DNA of 64,000 nt from Lactobacillus panisapium (GCF_019469265.1 NZ_CP048268.1:1209501-1273500), one strand, 5' to 3'. Counted from the stretch's first letter, positions 29,649 to 38,260 are shown. Notes: generated by a model not told the origin, from the letters alone. Numbers and translations: made by a program.

Positions 29649-31303
29649 TGGTCAAACACAGCTTTACGCATCTCATTAGTTGCCTTCCGGCCACTTGCAA
29701 TGGCAACTGGATTTTCATACCTATAATGTAAATCGGTCGAGTGCTTCTTGGTACTTGTAATGGCCTCATTAATAATTTGCTCAACTTCTGAAACGGCCGC
29801 ATCATTTGCGTCCCAAGAAGAAACATCAGGGACTAATTTATACAAAGCACCCAATTTGGCATAATTTTTAATGTCATAAGCCATTGCCGGAACGTGCTTC
29901 GTAGCCTCTTCTAGTTCTGGAATTGATCTTTGGGTAATTCGAGCAGCCGAAGCTTTTGACATTGCCTGAATGGTAATTGAATCATCAGCTAAGGCAATCA
30001 TTCTGTTGGATTGCAAACCGTGGGCTAAAAAGCCGCCTGAAACTGCATCCCCTGGAATAAAGGCAATAACTGGATGACCGGCCTGCCGAGCCTTTGCATA
30101 GGCGGCTGCCGCAGAAGCTAAACTAATGTGAATACCTATCAATTCCTCCTTATACCCATAAGCTTGGCTTGGAACATCAACGATTAAGATAAGCGGACGT
30201 TTAACATCATTATTTTGATCTTCAGCAACAATTTGATTAACGATTTTTGCGACTAAAAATCCTTCTTGCAACCCCACCTCACCGTGACGTACACGAGGAA
30301 AGCGGTTATTTTCATTAGGAACAATCGCAATAAATTCTTTGCCATCTTTTTCCGCATGAAGAACTGTTGGATAATCTGATTTTGCATTCGGTAAACCAGT
30401 TAGTTTTTCAAACCACAAGCGGCCACGAGACTTGGCAGTTGCCTTATCCCCAGCTACCGCTTGGTTTATATCATGCTTATTAGCCTGATTTTTAGCATAA
30501 AGAGAACAATATTGCTTTGTAGTAAGGGGCTTAGCAAAATCAATTTGATCAAGTAAAGATAGATAAAAATCAGATTGCTCAGTCCGATGAGCATCCTTTT
30601 TTTCTTCGATTGCTCTATCAATAGCTTCTTTAATAGTCGTGATATCATCTTCGTCAACTTCATCTGCAATTCCTGTAGCTACTCTTTGACGAGTTCCAAG
30701 CGTATTCCAAATTAAGTCCTTATCACTAGAATCAAATTCACGTACACCAGCTTCTTGTTCGATAACTTCGGGACCATTTAAAGCAATTCTAGCTTTTGGT
30801 GTTGTAATTAAGTATGACATAATTGCACTAGTAATTGACATTCCGCCAAAGCTGCCGACCCTTCCCGGTACTAGTCCAATTACGGGAACATATTGTTTCA
30901 AGGCAATAATGGCATTTTGAATTTCAGAAATAGACAATAACCCGTAATTAGCTTCTTGCAGACGAACACCACCAGTATCAAGAATAATTATTGGGTATTC
31001 CTTTATACCTTGCTTGTTATCATCTAAGGTTTTTTCTAAAGCTGCAACTATTTTGGCGCCAGATACTTCACCAATTCCACCACCTTGAAACTTTCCTTCG
31101 ATAGAAATAATTACGACCCTTTTACCGTTTAGTTTACCTTTGACAAGAACAACACCATCATCACTTTCTGGAACAATTTTTTGCGGCTCAAGATGTGGTG
31201 AAATCATATCATATTCTGGTCCAACTAATTCTCGACCAGTGCCTTTATCAATTAAAGCATTTGCTCGTTGACGACCATTTAATTCTACAAAACTATTCTT
31301 CAT
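29636..31303 (-). CDS. mdcDE: Malonate decarboxylase beta/gamma subunits (MdcD-MdcE fusion)
   Basis: Decarboxylates malonyl-ACP to acetyl-ACP in the biotin-independent malonate decarboxylase. The N-terminal half (about 1-290) is the MdcD-type carboxyltransferase fold with GGGIGEVSGAKIVAALE and ILDTGGVRLQEAN. The C-terminal half (about 300-555) is MdcE-like with LILIVDVPSQAYGYKEELIG and the crotonase-type GDAVSGGFLAHGLQSNRM. In proteobacterial clusters these are two proteins; here they are one 555-residue chain without a stop or frameshift. ATG 31303 overlaps the mdcC stop by 11 bases. Confidence 0.92.
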   Translation of the reverse strand: MKNSFVELNGRQRANALIDKGTGRELVGPEYDMISPHLEPQKIVPESDDGVVLVKGKLNGKRVVIISIEGKFQGGGIGEVSGAKIVAALEKTLDDNKQGIKEYPIIILDTGGVRLQEANYGLLSISEIQNAIIALKQYVPVIGLVPGRVGSFGGMSITSAIMSYLITTPKARIALNGPEVIEQEAGVREFDSSDKDLIWNTLGTRQRVATGIADEVDEDDITTIKEAIDRAIEEKKDAHRTEQSDFYLSLLDQIDFAKPLTTKQYCSLYAKNQANKHDINQAVAGDKATAKSRGRLWFEKLTGLPNAKSDYPTVLHAEKDGKEFIAIVPNENNRFPRVRHGEVGLQEGFLVAKIVNQIVAEDQNNDVKRPLILIVDVPSQAYGYKEELIGIHISLASAAAAYAKARQAGHPVIAFIPGDAVSGGFLAHGLQSNRMIALADDSITIQAMSKASAARITQRSIPELEEATKHVPAMAYDIKNYAKLGALYKLVPDVSSWDANDAAVSEVEQIINEAITSTKKHSTDLHYRYENPVAIASGRKATNEMRKAVFDQWND

Positions 31304-31586
31304 TATTTAATGCCTCCATTGCCTGTGTTAATCGTAAATTAACGACACCCGGTGTGGCTCCAAAATCATGAATAACAAACCTGCCTTGTAAAGGATACCT
31401 TGCAAAAAAGCGGTCAAGGACATTTTGCCAAACCTGTTTGAAACCGTCACTACCAGTCACAATTTCTAATGAAGTTTTGTCATCAGGATAAATTAATACT
31501 TCTAAATCTCCGGAGGCAACGACACCAACATGAACAAATTTAGTCACTGGCTGAGTGTTTTGATAGCTAAAATTAAGTTTTTCCAT
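31293..31586 (-). CDS. mdcC: Malonate decarboxylase acyl carrier protein MdcC (delta subunit)
   Basis: Carries acetyl and malonyl groups on a phosphoribosyl-dephospho-CoA arm. With the start at ATG 31586 (perfect AAGGAGG upstream) it has 97 residues and reads MEKLNFSYQ...HVGVVASGDLEVLI. Ser25 in ASGDLEV lies exactly where the prosthetic group is attached in characterised MdcC. The C-terminal HDFGATPGVVNLRL segment is also typical. A longer frame to 31646 is spurious, as it overlaps mdcA and ignores the ribosome-binding site. It lies 16 bases after mdcA. Confidence 0.92.
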   Translation of the reverse strand: MEKLNFSYQNTQPVTKFVHVGVVASGDLEVLIYPDDKTSLEIVTGSDGFKQVWQNVLDRFFARYPLQGRFVIHDFGATPGVVNLRLTQAMEALNNEE

Positions 31587-31602
31587 TTTATTAACCTCCT
31601 TA

Positions 31603-33243
31603 TTATGACCATGACCTAAACTTGGCAGGTGGATTGTACAAGCCATGTGACCATTGCACTAAATCGTCCATTGTTTGAGCAGCCAGTAATGAACGTTTTG
31701 CATCCCGGCGGGCAACACCAATATCTTCTGGTAAAGCAACGATCCCTTGATCGCGCAGTTTTTGGACCTCTTTTGGCTTTGAGCGCAAGCCAACCGGTGT
31801 CACACCTGCTACTGCTTCAATTGCAGCTTTTCTTTGTTCCATACTGTCAGTTTTATACAGATATGCGATTCCTTCTTCAGTCACGATATGGGTCGTATCC
31901 TCGGTATAAATCATAATTGGAACGTTAGCTAATTTAGCTTCTTTACGTACCTTTTCAGCATCTAAGTGATCAACAAAAACGGGCTTTTTATTAGAACCAA
32001 ATGTTTCAACCATCTGCACAACGAGCTTTTGCCCTTTTGCCAATGGGTTATCTTCGGGCTTCAAGCTTTGCCAAGCAGGAGTTGAATGACGCCGACCGGT
32101 TGGATTAGAGCCCATGTTAGGCGCACCACCGAAACCAGATAAACGACCATTGGTGACTGTTGAAGAATTACCCCATTGATCGATTTGTAAAGTAGAACCA
32201 ACAAACATATCACAAGCATATTGTCCGGCAACTTGGCCTAGGGCACGATTCGACCGCATTGTTCCGTCATTACCTACAAAGAAAATATCTGGCCGCGCCA
32301 TAATGTACTTTTCCATCCCTACTTCACCACCAAACGAGTGAATTGATTCCATCCAGCCGCTTTCGATTGCTGGTATTAAGGTTGGGGTTGGATTTAGTTC
32401 CCAGTTACGACAAATTTTACCTTTTAAGCCCAGTTGCTCACCATAAGTTGGTAAGAGAAGTTCAATTGCGGAAGTGTTAAAACCTACACCGTGGTTTAAA
32501 GTTTGAACATTGTGTTTTTCATATATTCCCCGAATTGCCATCATGCCCATTAAAATTTGCAGTTCGCTAATTGCTTGTGGGTCACGGGTAAATAGTGGCT
32601 CAAGCTGGTAAGGCTGATCAGCGGGAATAACCACATCAACCCAACCGGCGGGAATATCAACTCTTGGTACTTGATCAACGATTTCGTTAGCTTGAACGAT
32701 TACAATGCCATCATGAAAAGCTGCTGCTTCGACAATAGTCGGTGTTTCTTCAGTATTAAAGCCCGTATATAAATTGCCTTCATGGTCTACTTTATCAGCG
32801 GCTACTAAAACAACATTAGGAATTAAATCGATAAATAGACGGCCAAAAAGTTCCAAGTATGTGTGAATGTCGCCAACTTCCATGGTGCCATCAGAAATCA
32901 TTTGCGAAACGCGAGTGCTCTGAGGACCTGCGTATGAAAAATCCATTTTGGCAGCAATTCCTAAGTCAAAAATGTCTAAGTGCTCTGGCCTAGAAATACT
33001 TGACATAATCATATGTAAGTCATGAACTTTTTCCGCATCTACTTTTGTCAGTGCTTCTGACAAAAATGAAGCTTGCTTTTGATTATCGCCTTCCAAAACA
33101 ACCTTGTCTCCAGGTTTAATTAGTGTCTCAAGGACCTTAACAACATCCTCTGTTTTAGCAAATTTCCCCTCGAGCAGTGTCGCCGCTTTTGCTAAGCGTG
33201 CATTTTTAGCATCCCGATGGGTGTGCCAATTTCTTTCAGTCAT
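31603..33243 (-). CDS. mdcA: Malonate decarboxylase alpha subunit MdcA (acetyl-ACP:malonate ACP-transferase)
   Basis: Swaps acetyl for malonyl on the carrier protein, releasing acetate. The 546-residue protein starts MTERNWHTHRDAKNARL, the family beginning, and keeps LKPGDKVVLEGDNQKQASFL-like N-terminal, GVGFNTSAIELLLPTYGE and NMGSNPTGRRHSTPAW blocks of the MdcA family. ATG 33243 has an AAAGGA site; a 15-residue upstream extension overlaps mdcH and is unlikely. The start overlaps the mdcH stop by eight bases. Chain length matches known MdcA. Confidence 0.94.
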   Translation of the reverse strand: MTERNWHTHRDAKNARLAKAATLLEGKFAKTEDVVKVLETLIKPGDKVVLEGDNQKQASFLSEALTKVDAEKVHDLHMIMSSISRPEHLDIFDLGIAAKMDFSYAGPQSTRVSQMISDGTMEVGDIHTYLELFGRLFIDLIPNVVLVAADKVDHEGNLYTGFNTEETPTIVEAAAFHDGIVIVQANEIVDQVPRVDIPAGWVDVVIPADQPYQLEPLFTRDPQAISELQILMGMMAIRGIYEKHNVQTLNHGVGFNTSAIELLLPTYGEQLGLKGKICRNWELNPTPTLIPAIESGWMESIHSFGGEVGMEKYIMARPDIFFVGNDGTMRSNRALGQVAGQYACDMFVGSTLQIDQWGNSSTVTNGRLSGFGGAPNMGSNPTGRRHSTPAWQSLKPEDNPLAKGQKLVVQMVETFGSNKKPVFVDHLDAEKVRKEAKLANVPIMIYTEDTTHIVTEEGIAYLYKTDSMEQRKAAIEAVAGVTPVGLRSKPKEVQKLRDQGIVALPEDIGVARRDAKRSLLAAQTMDDLVQWSHGLYNPPAKFRSWS

Positions 33244-34153
33244 TATCTTTTCCTTTCCATTTATGTAATAAAAAATCTGCGTCATCAATCGTCATATTTG
33301 CCAAAGTTATATTAGCTAGTTGATTCGTTTTTGCCTTTAATAATTTAGTAAAAGCAGTTCCTGGAGCAAATTCCACGCTTACTTGTGGGTTGTATTCAAG
33401 AGCCACATTGATCATTGTTTCCCAAAAAACAGGATGAGTTAGGTTATTGGCCAAATCATAGCTAATTTCAGCTATGCTTTTAACCGGATGTCCATTATTA
33501 TTTGCTAAATAAATACAGGTAGGAGAATGCAACTCTAACTGCCCAATCTGTTTGGTCAATTTATCCGCCACGCTTTGCATCAATGGTGAATGCGAAGGAT
33601 TCGGAACTTGTAAAAGTTTAGCCTTGGCTGCACCGCTTTCTTTAGCTAATTGGAGTACGGCTTGAATAGCAGTTATTTTGCCAGACAAAGTGTTTTGCAA
33701 TTCAGAATTTTGGTTTGATAAAAAGACCGGATCTTTTTCCGTGTTCACTTGTTGCACCAAGTTCCCAACTTCTTGACGAGATAGGCCTACAACGACACCC
33801 ATGCCATAACCTATTGGAAATGATGATTGCATTAGACTTGCTCGCAAACTTACAAGTTTAAAAACATCCTCTCTATTAATAACGCCGGCAGCATAGGCGG
33901 CGGCAAAAACTCCAAGTGAATGCCCCGCTACGATATCTGGTAGCCAGCCTTTTTCTTTGAGCTGATCAATTTGCTGAACTTGCAACAACAAAATACTAAG
34001 CTGAATTTGTTGCGAATTTTGATAGCCCTTTTCACTGTCTACAAGCTTCACACCTGTCCAACTTTCAACCTTACTTTTTAATGTCGGGTCAATCTTTTGA
34101 AGCATCCCGGCCTTTTGACCCCCTTGACCGGGAAATAACCATAAGTATTTCAA
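33236..34153 (-). CDS. mdcH: Malonate decarboxylase malonyl-CoA:ACP transacylase MdcH
   Basis: Loads malonyl groups onto the carrier protein to prime the decarboxylase. A FabD-fold protein of 305 residues: FPGQGGQKAGM at residues 7-17, GHSLGVFAA with nucleophile Ser79, and NPSHSPLM with catalytic His188. It could be mistaken for fatty-acid FabD, but it is directly coupled to mdcA, so MdcH is the better call. TTG start at 34153 with GAGGTGA four bases upstream. First gene of the mdc operon; divergent from the LysR gene. Confidence 0.88.
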   Translation of the reverse strand: MKYLWLFPGQGGQKAGMLQKIDPTLKSKVESWTGVKLVDSEKGYQNSQQIQLSILLLQVQQIDQLKEKGWLPDIVAGHSLGVFAAAYAAGVINREDVFKLVSLRASLMQSSFPIGYGMGVVVGLSRQEVGNLVQQVNTEKDPVFLSNQNSELQNTLSGKITAIQAVLQLAKESGAAKAKLLQVPNPSHSPLMQSVADKLTKQIGQLELHSPTCIYLANNNGHPVKSIAEISYDLANNLTHPVFWETMINVALEYNPQVSVEFAPGTAFTKLLKAKTNQLANITLANMTIDDADFLLHKWKGKDND

Positions 34154-34197
34154 GTTATCACCTCTTTGGATCTCACAAAAACAGTTTAACCCTAATC

Positions 34198-34248
34198 GAT
34201 AACCATTTATAATAGATAATAGGAATAATAGTTAACTAAAAGGTTATC
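34198..34248. promoter_or_regulatory. Intergenic control region of mdc and lysR
   Basis: GATAACC (34198-34204) and GGTTATC (34242-34248) are a perfect 7-bp inverted repeat flanking A/T-rich DNA with AATAG repeats. A plus-strand promoter for lysR fits TTTAAC (34185-34190), 17 bases, TATAAT (34208-34213); its -10 lies between the arms. Probably the regulator's binding region, by position and symmetry. Confidence 0.5.
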
Positions 34249-34262
34249 AATTGGTGTAAAAA

Positions 34263-35135
34263 ATGAATTTAACCGGATTAAAATATTTTGTTAGTGTCGC
34301 AAGTATAGGTTCAGTGACTGAAGCAGCTAAGCTAGCATACGTAAGTGAATCAGCAATTAGTAAAACCATCAGGCAATTAGAAGAAGAAATAGGCGTTAAA
34401 TTGTTTGACCGGCAAGGAAGAACAATTCAGCTTAACCAACAAGGAAAGATTTTTTATTCATATGTTTCCGATAGCTTAAATTTACTAAACCGTGGAATTA
34501 AGGCTGTCCAAACTAATAAAGACCAAGAAAATAGCCAAATTAATGTTCTTTTTACTGTTGGCTCACCGCTCATCCCACTTGTTGCCCTTAAAATGCAAAA
34601 ATTACTGCCTAATGTCAGTCTAAATATTCATCAACGGACAACCTTCGCTAAGGATTTAAAGCAGTTTGATTTTATTATCTCTTCCAATAAAATTGACCAT
34701 TTTACCGCAATTCCGTTATTAAAAGAAGAAATAGTAATTGGCTGGCAAAAGAATTTTATGCAAGGTAAACATAATTTAGATGTTAAAGATTTACCGAATT
34801 TTACTTTTGTCGGCGAAAGTGATGAAACTGAATTGCAACAAACAATTAATCAGTTTTTAGCTAAAAATGAATTAAAACTCAATTTTAAATATCAATCTGA
34901 TGAACCAGCTACGGTGCGAGAAATGATTGCAGCAGGTCTAGGCATGGGCTTTATTTCCAAAGTTACTTGGGGAAGCTTTTTTACCAATTTTCATTTAATC
35001 GACAGTGCAAGAATTTTCCCCAATTCGCCGCAAAGAACAATTTATCTAAATACGCCCTACCAAAATTTAACTGATAACCAAAGATTATTTAGTAACGAAA
35101 TCGCTGCAGTACTAACGGGTGCACAAAATAGATAG
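34263..35135 (+). CDS. mdcR: LysR-family regulator of the mdc cluster (MdcR-like)
   Basis: LysR protein of 290 residues: N-terminal helix-turn-helix (MNLTGLKYFVSVASIGSVTE then AYVSESAISKTIRQLEEEIGVKLFDRQGR) and a two-lobe effector domain. It is divergent from mdcH with 109 bases between them. Malonate decarboxylase clusters of proteobacteria are also controlled by a LysR protein (MdcR) sensing malonate, so the same role is inferred here. The name rests on context, not on a sequence signature. Confidence 0.7.
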   Translation: MNLTGLKYFVSVASIGSVTEAAKLAYVSESAISKTIRQLEEEIGVKLFDRQGRTIQLNQQGKIFYSYVSDSLNLLNRGIKAVQTNKDQENSQINVLFTVGSPLIPLVALKMQKLLPNVSLNIHQRTTFAKDLKQFDFIISSNKIDHFTAIPLLKEEIVIGWQKNFMQGKHNLDVKDLPNFTFVGESDETELQQTINQFLAKNELKLNFKYQSDEPATVREMIAAGLGMGFISKVTWGSFFTNFHLIDSARIFPNSPQRTIYLNTPYQNLTDNQRLFSNEIAAVLTGAQNR

Positions 35136-35240
35136 AATATAATTACTAAAAATGGGCTTGCGTTTTTACCAAAAAGCGCATATATTGAACTGGAACTTCT
35201 TAGGGATCTCACGAATCTTCTAAGAAAGGTCTTAATTAAA

Positions 35241-36344
35241 ATGGATAAATATCCTTATCCCACCTATAAAATTGCTGACATTGGTGACTACTTAAAAGTA
35301 TTTGCTTGTACAGCAGTGATGTCTCAACCAATCATGTCCTTAATCATGGGAAATGGTCAGCCTATAAGAACACAAGACATTTTTGGTATTCTGTATAATT
35401 TAGTCAAATATACTGCTCCAGCCTTTATTTTTGGCATTTTATATACCACCATTAGAACTAATGATTTAGCGGGAAACTTTTCTTACCGCAAGCATCTGCG
35501 TTCAAGTTGGTCGAACTTGTTTGTACCAACTATTTGGTGGACTTTGATTTATTTACTAGGAATGCCTTGGCTCCAACAGATTAATCAATTTCATAATTTT
35601 GGTTCTTTTTGTTGGCATTTTATTAATGGTAACGCTGCGCCACATTTGTGGTACAACACAATGATGTTGCAATTTATCATCTTAATGCCACTTTTCTGGG
35701 CAATCAGTCGCTTTGTCGGCAATAACGTGAAAAAAGGAATTGCTGTAGCATTAATCACGCTAGTTTTATATTTAGCTTGGCTCTTGTTTTACGACACAGA
35801 GGTATTTCACGGTGCGCATGAAAAAACGTGGTATCTGCTTGATCGCGTGTTTATTTCGTTTTTTATCTACGGAGTCTTTGGTGTCCTCTGCTGGCAATTG
35901 CGGAATCAAGTTAACAACTTTTTACAAAAATTTTGGTGGCTGATCTTAATTACTTTTGTTGCTTGTTTCATTTGGACCAACTTTGAATTATATCAGTTCG
36001 GTCATCCCGTTCTTTTTGCCAATGCACCGTATTATAAGCCATCAATGACATTTTATTGCTTAGCGGTTATTGCATTAATCGCTGCACTTTGCTTATATCA
36101 AGTACGAAAAAATTCAGAAACAGCTTTAACAGTTTTCCATTTTCTTGCTACTTATGCCTATCGTGCCTATTTATCAAATGTTTTTTGGAATCAACTGGTC
36201 TGGCGCGGACTAAATATGCAATTCCACGCAACATACCACCCATTCTTAACTTTCTTTGGCACATGGATATTAACATGGATTTTGTCATTCACGTCAGCTT
36301 ATTGTCTGCATATTTGGTGGACGAAAATAAAACAAATAATCTAA
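35241..36344 (+). CDS. Acyltransferase-3 family membrane protein
   Basis: Integral membrane protein of 367 residues with about ten hydrophobic helices. IADIGDYLKVFACTAVMSQP at the N-terminus and HLWYNTMMLQFIILMPLFW in the middle match the acyltransferase-3 family, which moves acyl groups onto cell-surface sugars. No extracellular SGNH domain, so it is not an OatA-type full-length enzyme. The substrate is unknown. ATG 35241 has AAGAAAGG upstream. It is 105 bases after the LysR gene on the same strand and ends at a strong terminator. Confidence 0.8.
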   Translation: MDKYPYPTYKIADIGDYLKVFACTAVMSQPIMSLIMGNGQPIRTQDIFGILYNLVKYTAPAFIFGILYTTIRTNDLAGNFSYRKHLRSSWSNLFVPTIWWTLIYLLGMPWLQQINQFHNFGSFCWHFINGNAAPHLWYNTMMLQFIILMPLFWAISRFVGNNVKKGIAVALITLVLYLAWLLFYDTEVFHGAHEKTWYLLDRVFISFFIYGVFGVLCWQLRNQVNNFLQKFWWLILITFVACFIWTNFELYQFGHPVLFANAPYYKPSMTFYCLAVIALIAALCLYQVRKNSETALTVFHFLATYAYRAYLSNVFWNQLVWRGLNMQFHATYHPFLTFFGTWILTWILSFTSAYCLHIWWTKIKQII

Positions 36345-36351
36345 CTAGATA

Positions 36352-36390
36352 AAAAGGCTTGGTTCGGTAGTCAACTGAATCAAGCCTTTT
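36352..36390. terminator. Terminator after the acyltransferase gene
   Basis: AAAAGGCTTGGTTC pairs with GAATCAAGCCTTTT (one G-U pair), loop about 11 bases, with a U-rich tail on the plus strand. Confidence 0.88.
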
Positions 36391-36442
36391 ATGTTTTACT
36401 AATATGCTAAAATTACGTAATAAATAATTGAGTTTGAAAACT

Positions 36443-37068
36443 TTACTTTTTGACAATAGAAGCTAATCCGGCCATGATGTTTTCATATTGCTGCTCATTT
36501 TCAACAAATTTGTCATTATTAACGATAATATCTGCAATTTCTTTAACCCTCAATGCCCCATGTTTTATCTTAAACTGGTCTTTTTTCTTGGTTCGTTCAA
36601 CTATTTCATCAAAGGTATAGTTTTCCCCATTATCGATAGTTTGTTTCTTAAATTCGCGTTTCGCTCTAACCTCAAGAGGAGCTTCAATATAAATATTAAG
36701 CATCTTTTCTCCTAGTTCCTTTTTCAGGTATGCCCCAAGTTCTGAGCGATACAAACTTTCAATGAAGCGTAATGAGTTCCTGCCTCCTGCATTTTACCAA
36801 TTAGACGATACAAGAATTCACGAAAAATCTGTTCAGGGTTGTTTGCATATAACTTTTTGAAATCATTTTCCGTTGGATGTCCGCTAAATTGATAGTTTCG
36901 TTCAAGCATCATCTCTTTTTCAATTGCAATGATTTTCATTCGTTTTATGCCAATACTATCGAAATAAAATCCAGCTGCTGATTTACCGCATTCACTTAAG
37001 CCACCTAATGAGAACATTCCCTTAACATATTCTTTTCTCTTAGTAAATTGCTTATCGGTTATTTTCAT
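36443..37068 (-). pseudogene. Frameshifted P-loop nucleotide-kinase-like protein
   Basis: Two overlapping minus-strand frames are halves of one protein. The first (37068-36724) starts MKITDKQFTKRKEYVKGMFSL with a Walker A motif GLSECGKS. The second (down to 36443) contains LNIYIEAPLEVRAKRE, the substrate/lid pattern of small kinases, and a Lys-rich C-terminus. A one-base indel near 36779-36790 joins them: read through, the sequence becomes QEAGG-RNSLRFIESLYRSEL, which is more protein-like than the 114-residue frame's own tail. The whole would be about 208 residues. Resembles dephospho-CoA- or cytidylate-kinase-type NTPases; substrate unknown. A proper ribosome-binding site and a cre-overlapped promoter suggest recent loss or a sequencing error. 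Confidence 0.75.
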
Positions 37069-37128
37069 GATAATCTCCTTTCATGAACGAAATGGTTTGT
37101 TACCATTTAATTGACAGTGCAATTGTAT

Positions 37129-37166
37129 ATGTTACCAGAAATAAGCTTTTTTAGCAAGCGCTTTCA
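37129..37166 (-). promoter_or_regulatory. Promoter with overlapping cre site for the kinase gene
   Basis: Minus strand TTGCTA (37157-37152), 17 bases, TAACAT (37134-37129). The cre-like AGCAAGCGCTTTCA (37153-37166) covers the -35 box. Two copies of TGGTAACA downstream (minus strand) may be a further operator. Confidence 0.55.
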
Positions 37167-37292
37167 GTAATAAGATAGGAAGGATACCAGAATTTTTTAA
37201 CTATTTTTAGTCCAGACTTCGAACTAAAAAGATATAGTTTCGATATTTTATTAATCTATTTTGGTAAGTTTTGTTTTACCTATTTTTCTAAT

Positions 37293-37330
37293 AAAAAAGA
37301 ATCTTATCATCACTGATAAGATTCTTTTTT
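37293..37330 (-). terminator. Terminator of the rpsB-tsf operon
   Basis: Perfect 17-bp stem AAAAAAGAATCTTATCA / TGATAAGATTCTTTTTT with a four-base loop, just after the tsf stop. It ends the operon before the place where pyrH would normally follow. Confidence 0.93.
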
Positions 37331-37349
37331 ACTTATATTATAATTTTAA

Positions 37350-38225
37350 TTATTTCATTTGTTCTTGAACTTCAGCAGCAAAGTCTTCTTGCTTCTTTTC
37401 AATACCTTCGCCAACTTCATAGCGAGTGTATGCAACAACTTCACAGCCTTCTGACTTAGCATATTCAGCTACTGTCATGTCGCCATCCTTAACGTAAGGT
37501 TGGTCAACTAAACAAATTTCACTTAAGTACTTGTTGACACGACCTTCAACAATCTTAGGAATAATGTTGGCAGGTTTACCTTCATTCTCAGTTTCCTTAG
37601 TGAAAACAGCCTTTTGGCGATCAAAGTCAGCCTTTGGAACAGAATCCTTATCAAGGTATTCTGGGTTAATTGCAGCAACATGCATTGCAATGTTCTTTGC
37701 TGCTTCTTCGCTGTCACCCTTTAAGGTAACAACAGCAACAATTGCACCGCCATTATGCTTGTAAGCACCAAAAACTTCATCATCGTTCTTATTAATTAAA
37801 TCAAATCTTCTTAAAGTGATCTTTTCACCAATAACAGCAGTTAAGTTAGTGATTTCTTCACCAATAGTTGAATCACCCATTGGTGCCTTTAAAGCTTCTT
37901 CAACGTTAGCTGGCTTTGCAGCAAGAATAGCCTTAGTTACATCATCAACCAACTTAATGAACTTATCATTTGATGAAACGAAATCAGTTTCTGAGTTGAT
38001 TTCAACAAGAGCAGCAGTGTTACCTTCAAAAGCGTATTCTGCTAAACCTTCAGCAGCAATTCTACCACTCTTCTTAGCAGCTTTAGCAACACCATTTTCT
38101 CTTAAGATATCAATTGCCTTTTCAATGTCTCCGTTAGCTTCAACCAAAGCCTTCTTGGAGTCCATCATTCCGGCACCAGTACGATCACGTAACTCTTTAA
38201 CTTGTTTAGCAGTAATATTTGCCAT
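37350..38225 (-). CDS. tsf: Elongation factor Ts
   Basis: Guanine-nucleotide exchange factor for EF-Tu. The N-terminal UBA-like domain MANITAKQVKELRDRTGAGMM is followed by DSKKALVEANGDIEKA and the core with ALVEINSETDFVSSN, the EF-Tu contact signature. The length of 291 residues is ordinary. ATG 38225; 35 bases after rpsB. A strong terminator follows, and pyrH is not next, unlike the usual rpsB-tsf-pyrH-frr order. Confidence 0.98.
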   Translation of the reverse strand: MANITAKQVKELRDRTGAGMMDSKKALVEANGDIEKAIDILRENGVAKAAKKSGRIAAEGLAEYAFEGNTAALVEINSETDFVSSNDKFIKLVDDVTKAILAAKPANVEEALKAPMGDSTIGEEITNLTAVIGEKITLRRFDLINKNDDEVFGAYKHNGGAIVAVVTLKGDSEEAAKNIAMHVAAINPEYLDKDSVPKADFDRQKAVFTKETENEGKPANIIPKIVEGRVNKYLSEICLVDQPYVKDGDMTVAEYAKSEGCEVVAYTRYEVGEGIEKKQEDFAAEVQEQMK

Positions 38226-38260
38226 TGATGTATCCTTCCAAATAAAAGCTAATTATTAAA

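Noticed and set aside
31587..31646. Extension of mdcC upstream of ATG 31586
   Set aside because: The extra 20 codons overlap mdcA and ignore a perfect AAGGAGG site in front of ATG 31586.
33236..34153. mdcH as the fatty-acid synthesis gene fabD
   Set aside because: The protein has the FabD fold, but it overlaps mdcA and no other fab gene is present, so MdcH is the better assignment.
37816..38259. 147-codon plus-strand frame opposite tsf
   Set aside because: It is antisense to a conserved essential gene and reflects its codon bias; no initiation signal.
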